From NCBI GenBank assembly GCA_021159845.1, contig JAGHDS010000336.1:1-8468 (forward strand): a DNA stretch of 8,468 nt. Reading direction: 5' to 3'. This DNA is from Anaerolineae bacterium (GTDB lineage Bacteria > Chloroflexota > Anaerolineae > DUEN01). This document shows positions 6,708 through 8,468 of the stretch, one piece after another. The notes under the pieces were generated by a model, which worked only from the letters and a program-made list of their open reading frames with translations, was not told the DNA's origin and did no database searches. Positions within the stretch are counted from its first letter, which is position 1. Every line of letters begins with the position of its first letter. A program made the position numbers and the translations under genes.

Positions 6708-7733
6708 CTAGTACCCATACCACTCGCGTAGCATATCGCTCATGAGCAGCGAGACATATCGAACCGCGGAGATTGCCCGCGCGTAGGGCATACGGATGGG
6801 TCCCACAACGCCCAATATCCCCGTCGCGACCCCCGTTAGCCCATATCTGGAGAGGACCAGGCTGACGTCATGCAGCGATTCCCATTTTCCCCCGCCACCG
6901 ATGATCACCTGTACGGTGTTCACGCCTTGCATGTGGACCAGAATGGATTCTAGCAGGGAGCGCTCCTCGAGCACCTGGACGATCTGGCGCGCTGATTCGC
7001 TTTCGGACTCCTCCGTCTTTTCCAACACGTGGAGGAGGCCCTCGCGGTAGATGCGATCGCTGACGCGCCCATCAACGCGCCGCATGACATCCCGCACCAA
7101 TAACACAACCTGACGTTCCAGGTCGGTGGCGTGTGAGGTCCGATCCAGTAACTCCTCGCTGGTGGCGTTGTGCAGGCAGGTGTTTAGCTCGTTGGACATC
7201 TGACTGAGCCGCTCTTGCGACAGGGGGCCATCCAGGGTGAGCATTTGCTGTTTGACCATGCCTCCCATGAGCACCAGCACGAGGAGCACAACGGTATCGT
7301 GTAAAGAGATGAGTTCCAAGTGCTTGAACCGGGCCTGGGGGGCCTTTGGCATAGTCGCCAACGCCGCGCCGCGCGCGGTATGGGCCAGCACGGCGGCTGC
7401 CAGGCGTACCCACTGATCCAAATCGAGCCGCGCCTGATGAAACTGGTGTCGGATCTTCAACTGCTCCTCGGGCGGCAACGTGACCTCGCCCAGCAGATGC
7501 TCGACGAAGTACCGATATCCCTCCTCGGTGGGAACGCGTCCAGCCGACGTGTGAGGGTGCGTCAGGTAACCCAGCGATTCCAGTGCAGCCAATTCATTGC
7601 GGATCGTGGCCGGGCTGTACTTCAAATTGTACCGTTCTACCAGCGCCTTGGATCCAATGGGCTGGGCGGTCTCAATGTGAGCGCGCACGACCAGTCCCAG
7701 GATGGCCTCACGTCTTGGTGTCAGCTCCGTCAT
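6708..7733 (-). CDS. hrcA: Heat-inducible transcription repressor HrcA
   Basis: HrcA is the repressor that binds CIRCE operators and silences chaperone genes when the protein-folding load is low; in well-studied species its activity depends on GroEL. The 341 residues match the family's usual length. The N-terminal winged helix shows LTPRREAILGLVVRAHIETA, then PIGSKAL, then YSPATIRNELAALESLGYL (residues 39-57) as recognition region, then the wing HTSAGRVPTEEGYRYFV (61-77). The rest is the GAF-like and dimerisation part. The C-terminus has GPIRMPYARAISAVRYVS, the expected conserved end. ATG 7731-7733 is preceded by GGAGG at good spacing. It is first in the operon and its leader contains CIRCE, so it represses itself. 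Confidence 0.97.
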   Translation of the reverse strand: MTELTPRREAILGLVVRAHIETAQPIGSKALVERYNLKYSPATIRNELAALESLGYLTHPHTSAGRVPTEEGYRYFVEHLLGEVTLPPEEQLKIRHQFHQARLDLDQWVRLAAAVLAHTARGAALATMPKAPQARFKHLELISLHDTVVLLVLVLMGGMVKQQMLTLDGPLSQERLSQMSNELNTCLHNATSEELLDRTSHATDLERQVVLLVRDVMRRVDGRVSDRIYREGLLHVLEKTEESESESARQIVQVLEERSLLESILVHMQGVNTVQVIIGGGGKWESLHDVSLVLSRYGLTGVATGILGVVGPIRMPYARAISAVRYVSLLMSDMLREWYGY

Positions 7734-7784
7734 GCGCCCTTACCTCCGCACCGGCTTTCGTTTGCACGTCCCGCCCGCCGTGTT

Positions 7785-7811
7785 TTAGCACTCTAAAATC
7801 AAGAGTGCTAA
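7785..7811. promoter_or_regulatory. CIRCE operator (HrcA binding site)
   Basis: TTAGCACTC (7785-7793), a 9-nt spacer and GAGTGCTAA (7803-7811) match the CIRCE consensus at every position. The inverted repeat continues outward to 17 perfect bp per arm (7777-7793 and 7803-7819), longer than the usual 9. It sits at the predicted transcription start of the hrcA operon, where bound HrcA would block RNA polymerase, and in the transcript it would form a 5'-end stem-loop. Confidence 0.98.
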
Positions 7812-7823
7812 AACACGGCCGTC

Positions 7824-7853
7824 ATCATACCACGGAGGCTGGGAAGTTGTCAA
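7824..7853 (-). promoter_or_regulatory. Sigma-70-type promoter of hrcA-grpE-dnaK
   Basis: On the minus strand TTGACA (7848-7853) is followed after 18 bp by TATGAT (7824-7829). The -35 is perfect and the -10 has one mismatch to TATAAT. The expected start of transcription is near 7817, at the outer edge of the CIRCE inverted repeat, giving a leader of about 84 nt before hrcA. Confidence 0.88.
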
Positions 7854-7906
7854 AAGGGGGATGTCTGTGCGTCGAGAGATCGTCACCAGGTGTTGATGGG
7901 GATACT

Positions 7907-7921
7907 GGACAGGGCCTGTCC
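7907..7921. repeat. 15-bp palindrome, possible operator
   Basis: GGACAGG (7907-7913) and CCTGTCC (7915-7921) are perfect reverse complements around a single G. An outer TGTTG (7891-7895) and CAACA (7924-7928) also pair. A second short hairpin, AGGAGG/CCTCCT (7931-7936, 7943-7948), follows. It lies about 50 bp upstream of the hrcA promoter's -35 and about 170 bp upstream of the rhamnose isomerase promoter. It could be an operator or an interspersed repeat; no regulator gene is visible. Confidence 0.55.
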
Positions 7922-7994
7922 CCCAACAGCAGGAGGACAAGCCCTCCTTTGGTAAAAAAGCTTGGTCATATATCCACCGAAAGGAGCGCCCGCC

Positions 7995-8135
7995 ATGGCA
8001 GAGCTGCCCTATCGAGAAGCATACGAGATGAACGAGGTGAAGCAGTTCTCCTCGGCGTACCAGGGGAAACACCGCGAGCTTCAGACCTTTTTGACGGGCC
8101 ATCCTGCGGCCGATATAATACCCGCGTGTTGCTGA
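7995..8135 (+). CDS. Doubtful 46-codon ORF
   Basis: An ATG preceded by AAAGGAG with 9-nt spacing opens a 46-residue reading frame starting MAELPYREAYEMNEVKQ and ending IIPACC. I do not recognise it. It is largely hydrophilic with no signal peptide or membrane segment. Its last third covers the predicted rhamnose isomerase promoter at 8091-8119, which argues against a conserved coding role for that end. It may be a small real protein, the remnant of a decayed gene, or chance. Confidence 0.3.
   Translation: MAELPYREAYEMNEVKQFSSAYQGKHRELQTFLTGHPAADIIPACC
8091..8119 (+). promoter_or_regulatory. Sigma-70-type promoter of the rhamnose isomerase gene
   Basis: TTGACG (8091-8096) and TATAAT (8114-8119) are separated by 17 bp, a perfect -10 with one mismatch in the -35 and ideal spacing. 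Transcription would begin near 8126, leaving a leader of about 104 nt that contains a hairpin and a LacI-like operator. Confidence 0.85.
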
Positions 8136-8147
8136 CCTGACGCTATT

Positions 8148-8168
8148 CCCCACCACAGCCGGGTGGGG
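8148..8168 (+). promoter_or_regulatory. Leader hairpin upstream of the rhamnose isomerase gene
   Basis: CCCCACC (8148-8154) and GGTGGGG (8162-8168) form a perfect 7-bp stem with a 7-nt loop, starting about 22 nt into the predicted transcript. No T-run follows, so it is not an ordinary terminator; it may protect the RNA 5' end or have no role. Confidence 0.45.
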
Positions 8169-8180
8169 CGGGAACAGGGA

Positions 8181-8195
8181 TTGGGAGCGGTTTCA
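8181..8195 (+). promoter_or_regulatory. LacI-family (cre-like) operator candidate
   Basis: TTGGGAGCGGTTTCA fits the degenerate cre pattern WTGNNANCGNWNWCA at all fixed positions, with the central CG typical of LacI-family sites. It lies about 55-70 nt downstream of the predicted transcription start and 34 bp before the isomerase ATG, a position where a repressor could block elongation. The half-sites are only partly symmetric, and no regulator gene is in the window. Confidence 0.45.
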
Positions 8196-8229
8196 TTCAA
8201 TAGGCCCGGCTTACCCGAGGAGGAACCCC

Positions 8230-8468
8230 ATGACTGCTGACTATTTAAAGGCTTATCCCCAACTCGCAGACCAACTGAATGATCGTGGCATCGATTTGGA
8301 GGCCGTGAAGACGGCCCTGAAGGCACAGCGCGTGGAAACCCCGTCTTGGGGTTATGGCAACTCCGGCACGCGGTTCAAAGTGTTCCCATGGCCGGGTGCA
8401 GCTCGCAACCTGTGGGAGAAACTGGAGGATGCTGCCCACGTCCACCGGCTAACGGGCGTCTGCCCCAC
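8230..8468 (+). CDS. L-rhamnose isomerase, N-terminal part (cut by window edge)
   Basis: This is the start of a sugar isomerase of the xylose-isomerase-like TIM-barrel group, most like the L-rhamnose isomerases that convert L-rhamnose to L-rhamnulose in the cytoplasm. The 79 complete codons contain KAQRVETPSWGYGNSGTRFKV (residues 33-53), FPWPGAARNLWEKLEDAAHV and HRLTGVCP, the conserved N-terminal signature of this group as I remember it. ATG 8230-8232 is preceded by a perfect AGGAGG (8218-8223) at 6-nt spacing. The gene has its own promoter and leader, runs divergently from hrcA and probably heads a rhamnose catabolic operon. A relative acting on another sugar cannot be excluded from the N-terminus alone, because the metal-binding residues lie beyond the edge. 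Confidence 0.85.
   Translation, partial: MTADYLKAYPQLADQLNDRGIDLEAVKTALKAQRVETPSWGYGNSGTRFKVFPWPGAARNLWEKLEDAAHVHRLTGVCP

Larger units (their letters stand above)
7820..8229. other. Divergent intergenic region between hrcA and the isomerase gene
   Basis: About 410 bp hold the hrcA promoter (left, minus strand), the palindromic cluster 7891-7948, an A-rich stretch near 7954-7960, the doubtful small ORF 7995-8135, the isomerase promoter and its structured leader. No tRNA, CRISPR or insertion sequence was recognised. Confidence 0.7.

Noticed and set aside
8068..8130. Inverted pair AACACCGCG / CGCGTGTT flanking the isomerase promoter
   Set aside because: The arms differ by one inserted base and are about 45 bp apart; in GC-rich DNA this is plausibly chance.
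7583..8156. Long ORFs crossing the hrcA start and the intergenic region on both strands (7583-8140 plus, 7785-8156 minus)
   Set aside because: They run through CIRCE and two promoters and have no coding signature.
8245..8445. Minus-strand 66-codon ORF opposite the rhamnose isomerase gene
   Set aside because: It is antisense to a recognisable gene with a strong promoter and ribosome binding site; no supporting features.

Overview
The window is a GC-rich bacterial chromosome segment made mostly of housekeeping genes, and I did not find a convincing new multi-gene system. The content suggests a member of the Chloroflexota. The reasons are a protein of the type usually annotated 'quinate 5-dehydrogenase' in that phylum, a DnaK that carries the Gram-negative-type N-terminal insert but is controlled by HrcA/CIRCE, and purine-rich ribosome binding sites. 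This placement is inference from family knowledge; no search was possible.

Layout, left to right. Positions 2-1947 (+) encode the glycyl-tRNA synthetase beta subunit (glyS). It is cut at the left edge and interrupted by an apparent one-base deletion near 140. A strong GC-rich hairpin (1965-1997) separates it from a convergent gene at 2019-2921 (-), the quinate 5-dehydrogenase-like protein. A gene-poor stretch of about 350 bp (2922-3272) holds a triplicated 7-mer and a 14-bp palindrome. Next is an RluE-like 23S rRNA pseudouridine synthase (3273-3917, -). A hairpin (3936-3969) then separates it from the heat-shock operon hrcA-grpE-dnaK (7733 down to 3986, -). That operon has a near-consensus sigma-70-type promoter at 7824-7853 and a perfect CIRCE operator at 7785-7811. 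dnaJ does not follow dnaK. To the right, a divergent intergenic region of about 400 bp carries palindromes, a doubtful 46-codon ORF and a near-consensus promoter (8091-8119). The promoter drives the start of an L-rhamnose isomerase gene (8230 to the right edge), whose leader contains a hairpin and a LacI-family-like operator.

How the parts work together: HrcA represses its own operon through CIRCE. GrpE is the nucleotide-exchange factor for the DnaK chaperone, so the three genes form a self-regulated stress module. The pseudouridine synthase and glycyl-tRNA synthetase serve translation. The rhamnose isomerase probably begins a separate, sugar-controlled catabolic operon that continues beyond the window.
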